Below are positions 21,797-29,091 of a DNA stretch of 43,952 nt, piece after piece. The translations under genes were made by a program, and so were the position numbers. Source of the stretch: Lichenicola sp964658455 (GTDB lineage Bacteria > Pseudomonadota > Alphaproteobacteria > Acetobacterales > Acetobacteraceae); the NCBI GenBank assembly GCA_964658455.1, contig CAZZZA010000009.1, positions 1 to 43,952 on the forward strand, given 5' to 3'. The notes beneath the pieces were generated by a model, which was given only the letters and a program-made list of their open reading frames with translations, was not told the origin of the DNA and did no database searches. Position 1 is the stretch's first letter; every line of letters begins with the position of its first letter.

Positions 21797-22597
21797 ATGT
21801 TGCTTGTCGTCGACGCCGGCAACACCAATATCGTGTTTGCGGTTCATGACGGTTCCTGCTGGCGCGGAAACTGGCGCATCTCGACCGAGATCCAGCGCAC
21901 CTCCGACGAGTATGCAGTCTGGCTGCTGACCCTGCTGGCGCATAGCGGCCTGTCGCCGTCGCAGATCGAGCGCACGGTGATCGGCACCGTGGTGCCGGCC
22001 GCGCTCTACCACCTGCGCCGGCTGTGCCGGGACTGGTTCAAGACCGAGCCGCTGATCGCGCGGCTGGGGCTGGATTGGGGGCTGGAGGTCAAGATGGACC
22101 AGCCGACCGAGGTCGGCGTCGATAGGCTGCTGGACGGGCTGGCGGCGCATACACTGTATGGCGGGCCGGCGCTGATCGTCGATTTCGGCACCGCGACCAC
22201 CTTCAACGTGGTCGATGGCGATGGTGCCTATAATGGCGGTGCGATCGCGCCGGGGATCAACCTGTCGATCGAGGCGCTGCACCAGGCGGCGGCGCGGCTG
22301 CCAAGGATCGCGATCGGCCGTCCGCAGAGCGTGATCGGCCGCGGCACCATCGCGGCGATGCGGTCGGGGATCTTCTGGGGCTATATCGGTCTGGTCGAAG
22401 GCATCGTCGCCAGGGTGCGGCGCGAGTTCGGCGAGCCGATGAAGGTGATCGGCACCGGCGGCCTGGCGCCGCTGCTCGCCGAAGGCACGGACATATTCGA
22501 ACGGATCGACCCCGACCTGACGATCGAGGGTCTCCGCATACTCGCAGGGCGCAACCTCGCCCTTTTCCAGCACGAACGACCACTCGAGAACGATTGA
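21797..22597 (+). CDS. coaX: Type III pantothenate kinase
   Basis: A 266-residue kinase of the acetate and sugar kinase/Hsc70 fold, catalysing the first step of coenzyme A synthesis. The phosphate loop DAGNTN lies at residues 6-11. GVDRLLDGLAAH and IVDFGTATTFNVVDGDG follow as the second signature region, and NGGAIAPGI binds pantothenate and dimer elements. The ATG abuts the birA TGA, so the two are probably translated from one message. Type III enzymes need a monovalent cation and are not feedback-inhibited by CoA. Confidence 0.96.
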   Translation: MLLVVDAGNTNIVFAVHDGSCWRGNWRISTEIQRTSDEYAVWLLTLLAHSGLSPSQIERTVIGTVVPAALYHLRRLCRDWFKTEPLIARLGLDWGLEVKMDQPTEVGVDRLLDGLAAHTLYGGPALIVDFGTATTFNVVDGDGAYNGGAIAPGINLSIEALHQAAARLPRIAIGRPQSVIGRGTIAAMRSGIFWGYIGLVEGIVARVRREFGEPMKVIGTGGLAPLLAEGTDIFERIDPDLTIEGLRILAGRNLALFQHERPLEND

Positions 22598-22606
22598 AGG
22601 TATGTA

Positions 22607-24253
22607 ATGACTGACTTGAACGGCGGTTTCGCGTTCCTGCCCCTGGGCGGGACCGGCGAGATCGGCATGAATCTCAACCTGTATCGCTGCGACGAGAGCT
22701 GGCTGGCGGTGGATTGCGGGATCGGCTTCGGCGGCAGCGAGACGCCGGAAGCGGAAATCCTGATGCCCGATCCGGCCTTCATCGTCGAACGGCGCCAGGC
22801 GCTGGTCGGCCTGGTGATCACCCACGCGCACGAGGATCATCTGGGCGCGGTGGCGCATCTGTGGCCGCAGCTTCGCTGCCCGGTCTATGCCACGCCGTTC
22901 GCGGCCGCGGTGCTGCGGCGCAAGCTAGGCGAGGCGCAGCTGCAGTCGCAGGTGCCGCTGCACGTGATCCCGACCAACGGCGCCTTCGTGCTCGGCCCGT
23001 TCGGCCTGCGCTTCATCGGCATGACCCATTCGGTGCCGGAAATGCAGGCGCTGGTGATCCGCACCCGCTACGGCACGGTGCTGCATAGCGGCGACTGGAA
23101 GCTCGATCCGCAGCCGCTGGTCGGACCCCCCACCAACCTGGAAGCGTTCGCCGAACTCGGCCGCGAGGGCGTGCTGGCGATGGTCTGCGACAGCACCAAC
23201 GCCATGGTCGAGGGCGTGTCCGGCTCCGAGGCCGATGCACGGCGCAACCTGGCCAGCCTGATCCGCAGCCTCAGCGGCCGGGTCGCCGTGACCTGCTTCG
23301 CCAGCAACGTCGCCCGGGTCGAGAGCATCGCGCTGGCCGCCGAGGCGGCCGGCCGGTCGGTGCTGATCGTCGGGCGCTCGCTACGCAACCTGGATGTGGC
23401 GGCGCGCGAGTGCGGCTATCTGGCCGACGTGCCGGCGTTCCTGTCCGAGCAGGACGCGCAGGACGTGCCCGACGACCATCTGCTGATGATCGTGACCGGC
23501 AGCCAGGGCGAGCCGCGCAGCGCGCTGTCGCGGATCGCCGCCGACACGCACCAGAACATCTCACTGGGACAGGGCGACACGGTCATCTATTCGAGCCGCA
23601 TGATCCCGGGGAACGAGCGCGCGGTGATGGCGGTGCAGGACAATCTGGTCAAGCGCGGGGTGCGGGTGCTGACCGATCGCGACCACAGCGTGCATGTGTC
23701 CGGCCACGCATCGCGCGACGAGATCAGACAGCTCTACGAGCTGGTGCGGCCGAAATACGCGGTGCCGGTGCATGGCGAGTGGCGCCACCTGACCGCGCAT
23801 GCCGAGCTGGCGCGCGAGGAAGGGGTGACGCCGATGCTGCTCGAGGATGGCGACGTCCTCAATTTGGCGCCCGGCCGGGTCGAGGTCGTCGACAGCGCGC
23901 CGGTCGGCAGGCTTGCGCTCGATGGCAACCGCATCCTGCCGTTGAATGGCGGCGTGCTGGCGGCGCGGCGCAAGATGCTGTTCAACGGCATGGTGCTGGC
24001 CAGCCTGGTGGTCGATGGCGGCGGCCGCGTGCTGGGCGAACCGAAACTGAGCGCGCCCGGCCTGTTCGACCAGGACGATGCCGAGGCGGCCCGCGTCACC
24101 GGCGCCTTCTCGGCCGGCCTGGCCGAGATCTCCACCCTGGTGCGCCAGGACGAGGAGGAGTTCCGCGACGCCGCCAAGACGGCGCTGCGGCGGGCCCTTG
24201 GCCGCAAGATGCAGAAGCGGCCGCTGGTGGATGTGCATCTGATGCGGGTCTGA
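22607..24253 (+). CDS. rnj: Ribonuclease J (metallo-beta-lactamase/beta-CASP nuclease)
   Basis: A 548-residue RNase J of normal length. The metal-binding motif HAHEDH (His73, His75, Asp77, His78) belongs to the metallo-beta-lactamase domain. The beta-CASP insertion follows with VMVCDSTNAMVEG and TGSQGEPRSALSRIA, and HVSGHA lies near the C-terminal side. RNase J enzymes combine 5'-to-3' exonuclease and endonuclease activities and process rRNA and mRNA in alphaproteobacteria. It starts 9 bases after coaX. The operon appears to end here, before a 404-base gap. Confidence 0.95.
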   Translation: MTDLNGGFAFLPLGGTGEIGMNLNLYRCDESWLAVDCGIGFGGSETPEAEILMPDPAFIVERRQALVGLVITHAHEDHLGAVAHLWPQLRCPVYATPFAAAVLRRKLGEAQLQSQVPLHVIPTNGAFVLGPFGLRFIGMTHSVPEMQALVIRTRYGTVLHSGDWKLDPQPLVGPPTNLEAFAELGREGVLAMVCDSTNAMVEGVSGSEADARRNLASLIRSLSGRVAVTCFASNVARVESIALAAEAAGRSVLIVGRSLRNLDVAARECGYLADVPAFLSEQDAQDVPDDHLLMIVTGSQGEPRSALSRIAADTHQNISLGQGDTVIYSSRMIPGNERAVMAVQDNLVKRGVRVLTDRDHSVHVSGHASRDEIRQLYELVRPKYAVPVHGEWRHLTAHAELAREEGVTPMLLEDGDVLNLAPGRVEVVDSAPVGRLALDGNRILPLNGGVLAARRKMLFNGMVLASLVVDGGGRVLGEPKLSAPGLFDQDDAEAARVTGAFSAGLAEISTLVRQDEEEFRDAAKTALRRALGRKMQKRPLVDVHLMRV

Positions 24254-24301
24254 CGCGCCGTTCGGCATCTGCCGATCGGATAGGCGGCGGGGCGGCCAGG
24301 G

Positions 24302-24318
24302 TGCACGAAAATCGTGCA
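24302..24318. repeat. Perfect inverted repeat TGCACGA-AAA-TCGTGCA
   Basis: Two 7-base arms flank three A bases, 48 bases after the rnj stop. There is no T tract after it, so it does not look like an intrinsic terminator. The symmetry and 17-base span fit the binding site of a dimeric repressor or activator. An RNA hairpin at the 3' end of rnj is the other reading. Confidence 0.55.
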
Positions 24319-24602
24319 ACCCTGTCTGGACCTGCCGTTTTTGCTTGTTTGTCGGTGAAATATAACTGGACCCGTTCGTCGGATCCGTCCGATCATCGTC
24401 AGCGATATAACTTTACGTTCTCGCTGCGTGCCCGGCGTTTTCTCCCTAAACTCGGCTCAAACGCTGAACCAAGCGTCGCGCGTCTTGTGTATGGCTTCAT
24501 TGCGGTTCTGTCATCCTGGAAAATACAGTAACGCGGCACTATTACTTGTGCAGTGCGGCATTTTTCCGTGGCGTCGGCGGCGCCCGGTGGACATCGGGCT
24601 GA

Positions 24603-24620
24603 CCGGACCTTAGGGTCCGG
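24603..24620 (+). promoter_or_regulatory. Hairpin in the leader of proS
   Basis: CCGGACC (24603-24609), the loop TTAG and GGTCCGG (24614-24620) form a perfect 7-bp stem ending 37 bases before the proS ATG. It is followed by a GC-rich stretch and CTTT, so a weak terminator or attenuator is possible. No T-box-like or other named leader is recognised. Confidence 0.4.
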
Positions 24621-24657
24621 CCGCCGCCGTCTTTGGCCGCCCGAGAGCCCGCCCGCG

Positions 24658-25977
24658 ATGCGCCTGTCCCAGAGCTTCCTGCCTACCCTGAAAGAGAACC
24701 CGGCCGAGGCGCAGATCGTCTCGCACCGGCTGATGCTGCGCGCCGGCCTGGTGCGCCAGACCGCGTCGGGCATCTATGCCTGGCTGCCGGCCGGGCTGCG
24801 GGTGCTGCGCAACATCGCCCAGATCGTGCGCGAGGAGCAGGACGCGGTCGGCGCCCAGGAGGTGCTGATGCCGACGCTGCAGCCGGCGGAACTCTGGAAG
24901 CGCAGCGGCCGCTACGATGCGTACGGGCCGGAGATGCTGCGCATCCGCGACCGGCACGAGCGCGACCTGCTGTACGGGCCGACCAACGAGGAGATGATCA
25001 CCGACCTGTTCGGGCAGTCGGTGAAATCCTATCGCGAGCTGCCGCAGACGCTCTACCACATACAGTGGAAGTTCCGCGACGAGGTCAGGCCGCGCTTCGG
25101 GGTGATGCGCGGGCGCGAATTCCTGATGAAGGATGCCTACAGCTTCGATCTCGACCGTGACGGCGCGGTCGCCAGCTACCAGCGCATGATGCTGGCCTAT
25201 CTGCGCACCTTCCAGCGTCTGGGCGTCAAGGCGATCCCGATGGTGGCCGATACCGGGCCGATCGGCGGCGATCTCAGCCATGAGTTCATCATCCTGGCGC
25301 CGACCGGGGAGAGCGGCGTGTTCTATGACGGCGCGTTCGACGAGCAGGACTGGCTGGGCGCGCCGGTCGAGCCGCGCGATCCGGCGTCGCTGTCCGACTT
25401 CTTCACCCGGGTCACCGCGTTCTATGCGGCGACCGACGAGAAGCACGATGCCGCAGCCTGGGCGGGAGTCGAGGCCGGGCGGCGTCGCGAAGGCCGCGGC
25501 ATCGAGGTCGGGCACATCTTCTATTTCGGCACCAAATACACCAGCGCGATGGGGATCACGGTCAGCGGACCGGACGGCGCCCCGGTGACGCCGGAGATGG
25601 GCAGCTACGGTATCGGCGTGTCGCGCCTGGTCGGCGCGATCATCGAGGCCAGCCACGACGAATCCGGCATCATCTGGCCGGAGAGCGTGGCGCCGTTCAA
25701 GGGCGTGATCCTGAACCTCAAGGCCGGCGACGGCGCCTGCGATGCGCTGTGCGAGCGTCTCTATGCGGCGGCCCCAGCGGCGCTGCTCTACGACGATCGC
25801 GGCGAGCGGGCCGGCGTCAAGTTCAACGATGCCGACCTGATGGGCCATCCATGGCAGTTCGTGGTCGGGCCGCGCGGTGCGGCGGCCGGCACGATCGAGG
25901 TCAAATGCCGCGCCACCGGCGCGAAGAGCGAGCAGCCGATCGACGACGTGCTCGCAAAGATCGCAGGCTGGGCCTAG
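24658..25977 (+). CDS. proS: Prolyl-tRNA synthetase, short alphaproteobacterial type
   Basis: A 439-residue class II synthetase that charges tRNA-Pro. Class II motifs are visible: motif 2 with KFRDEVRPRFGVMRGREFLM and motif 3 with GSYGIGVSRLVGAI, plus YGPTNEEM. At 439 residues it lacks the roughly 180-residue INS editing insertion of the E. coli enzyme, which is usual in alphaproteobacteria. A separate YbaK or ProXp-type protein then has to remove alanine mischarged onto tRNA-Pro. The ATG at 24658 gives the standard MRLSQSFLPTLKE start. Upstream in-frame codons to 24553 encode no conserved sequence. The lolC ATG lies 4 bases after the stop. Confidence 0.97.
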   Translation: MRLSQSFLPTLKENPAEAQIVSHRLMLRAGLVRQTASGIYAWLPAGLRVLRNIAQIVREEQDAVGAQEVLMPTLQPAELWKRSGRYDAYGPEMLRIRDRHERDLLYGPTNEEMITDLFGQSVKSYRELPQTLYHIQWKFRDEVRPRFGVMRGREFLMKDAYSFDLDRDGAVASYQRMMLAYLRTFQRLGVKAIPMVADTGPIGGDLSHEFIILAPTGESGVFYDGAFDEQDWLGAPVEPRDPASLSDFFTRVTAFYAATDEKHDAAAWAGVEAGRRREGRGIEVGHIFYFGTKYTSAMGITVSGPDGAPVTPEMGSYGIGVSRLVGAIIEASHDESGIIWPESVAPFKGVILNLKAGDGACDALCERLYAAAPAALLYDDRGERAGVKFNDADLMGHPWQFVVGPRGAAAGTIEVKCRATGAKSEQPIDDVLAKIAGWA

Positions 25978-25981
25978 CGCC

Positions 25982-27229
25982 ATGTTCACCGGGTTCGAGC
26001 GGGCGATCGCCGGGCGCTATCTGCGTGCGCGGCGCGGCGAGCGGTTCGTGTCGGTGATCGCGATCTTCTCGCTGGTCGGCATCGCGCTCGGCGTGGCGAC
26101 GCTGATCATCGTCATGTCGGTGATGAACGGCTTCAAGGCCGATCTGATGTCGCGCATCCTGGGGCTGAACGGCGACCTCAGCATCTACGGCGCCGGCGCC
26201 ACCATCGCCGACTACGATCCGGTGGTGGCCAAGGTCCGGCAGGTGCCGCAGGTGCTGTCGGCGACGCCGATGGTCGAGGGCCAGGTGCTGCTCAACAATG
26301 GCGGCTACAGCGCCGCCGGGCTGGTGCATGGCATGAGCCAGGGCGATCTGCGCGGCCTGCATGCGATCAGCGACAACATCGTCGGCGGCTCGCTCGACGG
26401 GTTCCAGGGCGACGACGCGATCGCGATCGGCACCACGCTGTCGGTGCGCGCCAACGCGCCGCTGGGCGCGCGCATCACGCTGATCTCGCCGAACGGCGCT
26501 GCGACCGCGTTCGGCACCGTGCCGCGGGTGCGCACCTATCGGGTGGTGGCGATCTTCGATGCTGGCGTCGCCAATGTGAACGAGAGCGTGGTGTTCCTGC
26601 CGATCGCAGCCGCGCAGGTCTATTTCCAGATGCCGGGCGCGGTCTCGCTGATCCAGGTGATGACGCGATCGGCAGAGGATGTCGGGCAGGTGACGCCGCG
26701 CATCCGCGCGACGCTGGGCGACGCGCCGGTCCGGGTGCTGGACTGGACCCAGAGCAACAACGCCTTCTTCGGCGCGGTGCAGGTCGAGCAGAACGTGATG
26801 TTCCTGATCCTGACGCTGATCATCATCGTCGCCGCGTTCAACGTGATCTCGTCGCTGATCATGATGGTCAAGGACAAGACCCGCGACATCGCGGTGATGC
26901 GCACGCTGGGCGCCAGCCGCGGCGCGATCATGCGGATCTTCCTGATGTGCGGCGCCTTCGTCGGCTTCACCGGCACGCTGGTCGGCACCGGGCTCGGGGT
27001 GGTGTTCTGCCTCAACATCGAGCGGATCAAGAACCTCGTGCAGTCGCTGACCGGCGCGACGCTGTTCAATCCCGAGGTCTATTACCTCGAGCATCTGCCG
27101 GCGAAGCTGGAATGGCCGGAAGTGATCCAGGTGATCGCCATGGCGCTGGGCCTGTCGCTGCTCGCCACCCTGTATCCGAGCTGGCGCGCCGCCAGGACCG
27201 ATCCGGTGGAGGCGCTGCGCCATGAGTGA
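25982..27229 (+). CDS. lolC: Lipoprotein-releasing ABC transporter permease (LolC/LolE family)
   Basis: A 415-residue inner-membrane protein with the LolCE layout. One helix lies near residues 23-45 (FVSVIAIFSLVGIALGVATL) and is followed by a large periplasmic MacB-like domain to about residue 265. Three C-terminal helices of the FtsX domain follow. VKDKTRDIAVMRTLGASRGA is the family signature in the cytosolic loop. With LolD it extracts outer-membrane lipoproteins and hands them to LolA. Only one permease gene is present next to lolD, as in alphaproteobacteria that probably use a homodimer. The stop overlaps the lolD ATG by eight bases, so expression is coupled. Confidence 0.94.
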   Translation: MFTGFERAIAGRYLRARRGERFVSVIAIFSLVGIALGVATLIIVMSVMNGFKADLMSRILGLNGDLSIYGAGATIADYDPVVAKVRQVPQVLSATPMVEGQVLLNNGGYSAAGLVHGMSQGDLRGLHAISDNIVGGSLDGFQGDDAIAIGTTLSVRANAPLGARITLISPNGAATAFGTVPRVRTYRVVAIFDAGVANVNESVVFLPIAAAQVYFQMPGAVSLIQVMTRSAEDVGQVTPRIRATLGDAPVRVLDWTQSNNAFFGAVQVEQNVMFLILTLIIIVAAFNVISSLIMMVKDKTRDIAVMRTLGASRGAIMRIFLMCGAFVGFTGTLVGTGLGVVFCLNIERIKNLVQSLTGATLFNPEVYYLEHLPAKLEWPEVIQVIAMALGLSLLATLYPSWRAARTDPVEALRHE

Positions 27230-27908
27230 TCGCGCGGTGCCGCTGGAGCTGCGCGGGGTCAGCCACGCCTACCAGAGCGGCGAGGAGACGCTGCAGGTGC
27301 TGCGCGGCGCCGATCTGGTGCTGGCGCCCGGCGAGATCGTGGCGCTGGTGGCGCCGAGCGGCACCGGCAAATCCACCCTGCTGCATCTGGCCGGCCTGCT
27401 GGAGACGCCGCGCGGCGGCGCGGTGATGGTCGGCGGCCGCGATGCCGGGCGGCTGTCGGATGGCGAGCGCACCCAGATACGCCGGGATTCGATCGGCTTC
27501 GTCTACCAGTTCCACCATCTGCTGGCCGAGTTCACGGCGCGGGAGAACGTGGCGCTGCCGCAGATGGTGGGCGGGACGAGCCGCGCCGGCGCCAATAAGC
27601 GCGCCGAGGAACTGCTGGGCGCGTTCGGCCTGGGCCACCGTCTGCACCATCTGCCGGGCAAGCTGTCCGGCGGCGAGAAGCAGCGGGTGGCGATCGCCCG
27701 CGCGCTGGCGAACCGGCCGCGCGTGCTGCTGGCCGACGAGCCGACCGGGAACCTCGATGTCGGCACCTCCGATGCGGTGTTCGCTGAACTTTTGCGTGTG
27801 GTGCGCGACCAGGGGGTGGCGGCGATGATCGCCACCCACAATGTCGAACTGGCCGGCCGCATGGACCGCATCCTCACCTTGCGCGAGGGTCTGATCGTTC
27901 CGTTCTGA
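27222..27908 (+). CDS. lolD: Lipoprotein-releasing system ATP-binding protein
   Basis: A 228-residue ABC ATPase of the MacB/LolD group. Walker A is APSGTGKST at residues 44-52, with Ala where Gly is more usual at the first position. The ABC signature LSGGEKQRVAIARAL, Walker B VLLADEPTG and a switch histidine in MIATHN follow. It drives lipoprotein release by the LolC-type permease. It overlaps lolC by eight bases and ends 24 bases before the topoisomerase gene. Confidence 0.95.
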   Translation: MSDRAVPLELRGVSHAYQSGEETLQVLRGADLVLAPGEIVALVAPSGTGKSTLLHLAGLLETPRGGAVMVGGRDAGRLSDGERTQIRRDSIGFVYQFHHLLAEFTARENVALPQMVGGTSRAGANKRAEELLGAFGLGHRLHHLPGKLSGGEKQRVAIARALANRPRVLLADEPTGNLDVGTSDAVFAELLRVVRDQGVAAMIATHNVELAGRMDRILTLREGLIVPF

Positions 27909-27932
27909 GGCGGCCGCGCGCGGGGTGACGGG

Positions 27933-29039
27933 ATGGACCACCAGGCCAAGCTGGCGGCGAAGGCGGCCAGGCTGCACTACGTCGACGATACCAAGCCCGG
28001 CTACGCGCGACGCGCGACCAGGGACGGCTTCGCCTTCATCCGCCCAGACGGCACGGTTCTGAAGGACCAGGACGAGATCGCGCGGTTGCGCAAGCTGGCG
28101 GTGCCGCCGGCCTATACGGATGTGTGGCTGAGCATGGATCCGCGCGGGCATCTGCAGGCGGTCGGACGCGATGCGCGCGGCCGCAAGCAGTATCGCTACC
28201 ATGCGGAATGGCGCGCGGTGCGCGACGAGGCCAAATACGGCAAGATGCTGATGTTCGGCGAGAAGCTGCCGGCGATCAGGGCCCGGGTCGCCCGGGACCT
28301 GGCGCGGTCCGGCCTGCCGCGCGAGAAGGTGCTGGCCACGCTGGTGTCGCTGCTCGAGAAGACCATGATGCGGATCGGCAACGACGAGTATGCCCGCACA
28401 AACGCCAGTTTCGGGCTGAGCACGCTGCGCCGCCGGCACGCACGGGTGCGGGGCGCCGCGCTGGTGCTGGATTTCCGCGCCAAGCACGGGATCAGGCAGC
28501 ATATCGAACTCAAGGACCGGCGCCTGGCCGCGATCATCGGCCGGCTGCAGGATCTGCCCGGCCAGGAACTGTTCCAGTATGTCGACGCGGACGGCGAGCG
28601 GCACGGCATCTCGTCGCAGGACGTCAACGCCTATCTGCAGGACATCAGTGGCGAGGACATCACCGCCAAGGATTTCCGGACCTGGGCCGCGACCAATCTG
28701 GCCGCGCTGGCGCTGCAGGAATTCGAGCAGTTCGACAGCGCGGCGAAGGCGAAGAAGAACGTGCTGCGCGCGATCGAGCATGTGGCGGGCGTGCTCGGTA
28801 ACACGCCGGCGATCTGCCGCAAATGCTACATCCATCCGAAAGTGTTCGACGGCTATCTGGACGGCTCGCTGGCGCAGGCGCTCAAGCAGCGCGCCGACGC
28901 GGTGCTGCGGCCCGAGCAGGCCGCCCGCGCCGGGCTGACCGCCGAGGAGGTCGCGGTGATGGCGTTCCTCAGCCGGTCGCTGGAGACGGCGGCGGCGAAG
29001 CCGCAGAAGCGGGCGCCAAGGGCAAAAAAGGCCGCCTAG
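27933..29039 (+). CDS. DNA topoisomerase IB (poxvirus-like bacterial type)
   Basis: A 368-residue type IB topoisomerase. Residues 1-80 match the N-terminal cap (GFAFIRPDGTVLKD, LAVPPAYTDVW). The catalytic domain shows the expected basic residues: the RKQYRYH motif (Arg88), DFRAKHG (Lys184) and KDFRTWAATN (Arg249). The nucleophile is Tyr299 in CRKCYIHP. These enzymes nick one strand, form a 3'-phosphotyrosine link and relax supercoils of both signs without ATP. The C-terminal tail is Lys/Arg/Ala-rich (KPQKRAPRAKKAA), probably for DNA binding. It is inserted between lolD and dnaE on the same strand, with no functional link to the neighbours. The start ATG at 27933 has GGGGTGACGGG upstream. Confidence 0.94.
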   Translation: MDHQAKLAAKAARLHYVDDTKPGYARRATRDGFAFIRPDGTVLKDQDEIARLRKLAVPPAYTDVWLSMDPRGHLQAVGRDARGRKQYRYHAEWRAVRDEAKYGKMLMFGEKLPAIRARVARDLARSGLPREKVLATLVSLLEKTMMRIGNDEYARTNASFGLSTLRRRHARVRGAALVLDFRAKHGIRQHIELKDRRLAAIIGRLQDLPGQELFQYVDADGERHGISSQDVNAYLQDISGEDITAKDFRTWAATNLAALALQEFEQFDSAAKAKKNVLRAIEHVAGVLGNTPAICRKCYIHPKVFDGYLDGSLAQALKQRADAVLRPEQAARAGLTAEEVAVMAFLSRSLETAAAKPQKRAPRAKKAA

Positions 29040-29091
29040 CCGCGCGCCGCGCCGCGGTGCGCGGCCGGGCGCGCGGTGGTAGGCTTGCGGC

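Larger units (their letters stand above)
24254..24657. other. 404-base non-coding gap between rnj and proS, AT-richer than its surroundings
   Basis: No convincing gene is seen on either strand. A 61-codon frame from GTG 24428 has neither a recognisable sequence nor a ribosome-binding site. The part from about 24330 to 24560 is clearly less GC-rich than the flanking genes. It holds TATAACT twice, at 24361-24367 and 24406-24412, exactly 45 bases apart. Both resemble -10 elements but neither has a good -35 partner. Two inverted repeats at 24302-24318 and 24603-24620 are listed separately. The gap probably holds the proS-lolCD promoter and could hide a small RNA. Confidence 0.6.

Noticed and set aside
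24428..24613. A 61-codon frame starting with GTG in the rnj-proS gap
   Set aside because: No ribosome-binding site, no recognisable sequence, and it runs into the proS leader hairpin.
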